The notes beneath the pieces are model-generated. The model was not told the origin of the DNA and made no database searches. It saw only the letters and a program-made list of their open reading frames with translations. A program made the translations under genes and the position numbers. DNA of 42,312 nucleotides from contig BFEA01000321.1 in NCBI GenBank assembly GCA_003427395.1, positions 783,821-826,132 of the forward strand. Direction: 5' to 3'. Position 1 is the stretch's first letter. Each line of letters begins with the position of its first letter. Below are positions 41,295 through 42,312 of this stretch, piece by piece. The DNA is from Chara braunii (Eukaryota; Streptophyta; Charophyceae; Charales; Characeae).

Positions 41295-41650
41295 GCCGTA
41301 GTGTATAGTTTCATATCGTAGCGGTAGATTCATTCGATTTTGCTTTGCTGATCGATGGAAGTAGCGTCAGATCTGCTGCGTGATTCACACACACACACAC
41401 ACATACACACTCACACACACACATACTCACACATACACACACACATACACTCATTCGTATTAGTATACACTTCCCTATTTAACGATAGATTTTGTACGTT
41501 CGATCGATGGAAGTACCACGTGGTCTGTCGCAAGGTTGGGACCCCCACACACACGTGTAGTAGTCCATACTTTCCATGTGTAAGTGGTAGATTCATCGTT
41601 TTTGCTCCCCTTTTAATGAGATTAGTCCAGAGGTTTGTCGCGGGGTAGAA
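41295..41650. repeat. Diverged ~150-bp tandem repeat
   Basis: ATCGATGGAAGTA-C preceded by TTTG, and GTAGATTCATxCG, recur at about 41353/41504 and 41325/41588, with (CA)n between. A third partial copy ends near 41645 (GGTTTGTCGCGGGG). Confidence 0.6.
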
Positions 41651-42004
41651 GACTTACATGTCTTCTGCCTCTGTGACACGATCCACCACGACATGCAGCT
41701 TACCGCGATCAAGCCATGCAGCACCCAACAGGCACAAACGCGCACTCCAACAAGTCGGGCGGATGACGGCCCCAACCGTGTGATGCCATCACCGACCGTA
41801 AAGCAGAATAAGTTGTCTTCCCCTTTCCTCTCTTCCTTCTCCTTCTTCCTCTTCTATCAGCTCTTCTTCTTCTACTCCTTCACATCATCCATCTCCATCC
41901 CGCCTTCTTCGACCCAGTTACCCCACCTTTTCTTTCTCTCTTCCCAACTACCACGCGTACTTCCCTTCCGTCATTCATTCATTCTCTTCTGCCGTACTGG
42001 TTGC

Positions 42005-42240
42005 TCCCTCCTTTCCTCCAAATGGTAAGGTTCAATGAACTTCTCACAGCGCCCCCCCCTAATGACAAACCGCTAAGATCACCACAATCCAAGTACTTTA
42101 CTGGACCATTCGATCAATAGAAGCGACGACGGTGTGTACAAAAGGGCAGGGATGTAATCAGCGCAAGCTCATGACTCGCGCTTATTATGCATTCCTTGTT
42201 CAAGATCGATAATTATTAATTTCACCAATCTATCGCCGAT
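42005..42240 (-). rRNA. 18S rRNA 3'-end fragment, copy B (pseudogene)
   Basis: Same region as copy A but longer at its 5' side: minus-strand words include AAGCGCGAGTCATGAGC (rRNA: AAGCGCGAGTCATCAGC), TGATTACATCCCTGCCC and TTGTACACACCGTCG, then CGAATGGTCCAGTAAAGTA and TGAGAAGTTCATTGAACC. It matches nuclear 18S order throughout, with many substitutions, so it is degenerate. The distal 3' end is again poorly preserved, and the 5' side dissolves into an AAT array at about 42240. Copies A and B have the same orientation, about 2.23 kb apart. Confidence 0.85.
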
Positions 42241-42312
42241 AATAATTAAATAATAATTTGTAATAATAAATAATAAATAATAAACAATAAATAATAAATA
42301 ATAAATCATAAA

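Noticed and set aside
1-42312. tRNA genes and CRISPR arrays
   Set aside because: No cloverleaf-like pair with a GGTTCRANNCC box was found. The tandem arrays have no spacer-repeat structure and lie in a eukaryotic context.

Overview
This window looks like a repeat-dominated stretch of a eukaryotic nuclear genome, most plausibly from the green lineage. A charophyte-type alga such as Chara would fit, but the species cannot be decided from sequence alone. The basis for this is a Penelope-like retroelement with an N-terminal GIY-YIG nuclease (a layout known from green algae), a decayed Ty3/gypsy element, thousands of bases of ~91-92 bp satellite, many microsatellites, and two fragments of nuclear 18S rRNA. 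I found no intact single-copy host gene.

Layout. 0-3.1 kb: a decayed Penelope-like element (GIY-YIG nuclease, then linker, then reverse transcriptase, + strand), with its 5' end outside the window. 3.1-7.5 kb: non-coding sequence rich in hairpins and foldback repeats, including a 354-bp MITE bounded by an exact 8-bp target duplication and a tandem pair of 135-bp palindromic units. 7.7-13.2 kb: a CTT microsatellite, then three satellite subfamilies sharing a ~91-92 bp monomer, with one N that is probably an assembly join. 13.3-16.0 kb: a CT microsatellite, a possible solo LTR, and AT-rich sequence with three copies of a GC-rich hairpin motif. 16.0-22.55 kb: a dense one-strand array of unrecognised, partly broken reading frames. 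Two of its families (A and B) alternate three times (A1-B1-A2-B2-C1-A3-B3), followed by D1-D2, E, C2-C3 and F. 22.58-28.74 kb: a 26-bp tandem repeat, then a Ty3/gypsy gag-pol with all domains recognisable but many stops and frameshifts. 28.7-33.0 kb: non-coding sequence with minisatellites and GA-rich repeats. 33.0-35.35 kb: a broken, unrecognised reading frame on the minus strand. 35.35-42.3 kb: low-complexity sequence with scattered Ns, AAT arrays, a 31-bp minisatellite, repeated donor-like units and two minus-strand 18S rRNA 3'-end fragments about 2.2 kb apart.

How it fits together. The retroelements are dead copies: homologous positions carry nonsense codons, often where tryptophan is expected. 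The array at 16-22.5 kb is the part I cannot explain. Its paralogues resemble each other at protein level although their DNA has diverged, which implies past selection for protein. It runs co-directionally up to gag, so it may be a separate gene cluster or cargo in the 5' part of an unusually large retroelement. I could not identify paired LTRs that would settle this.
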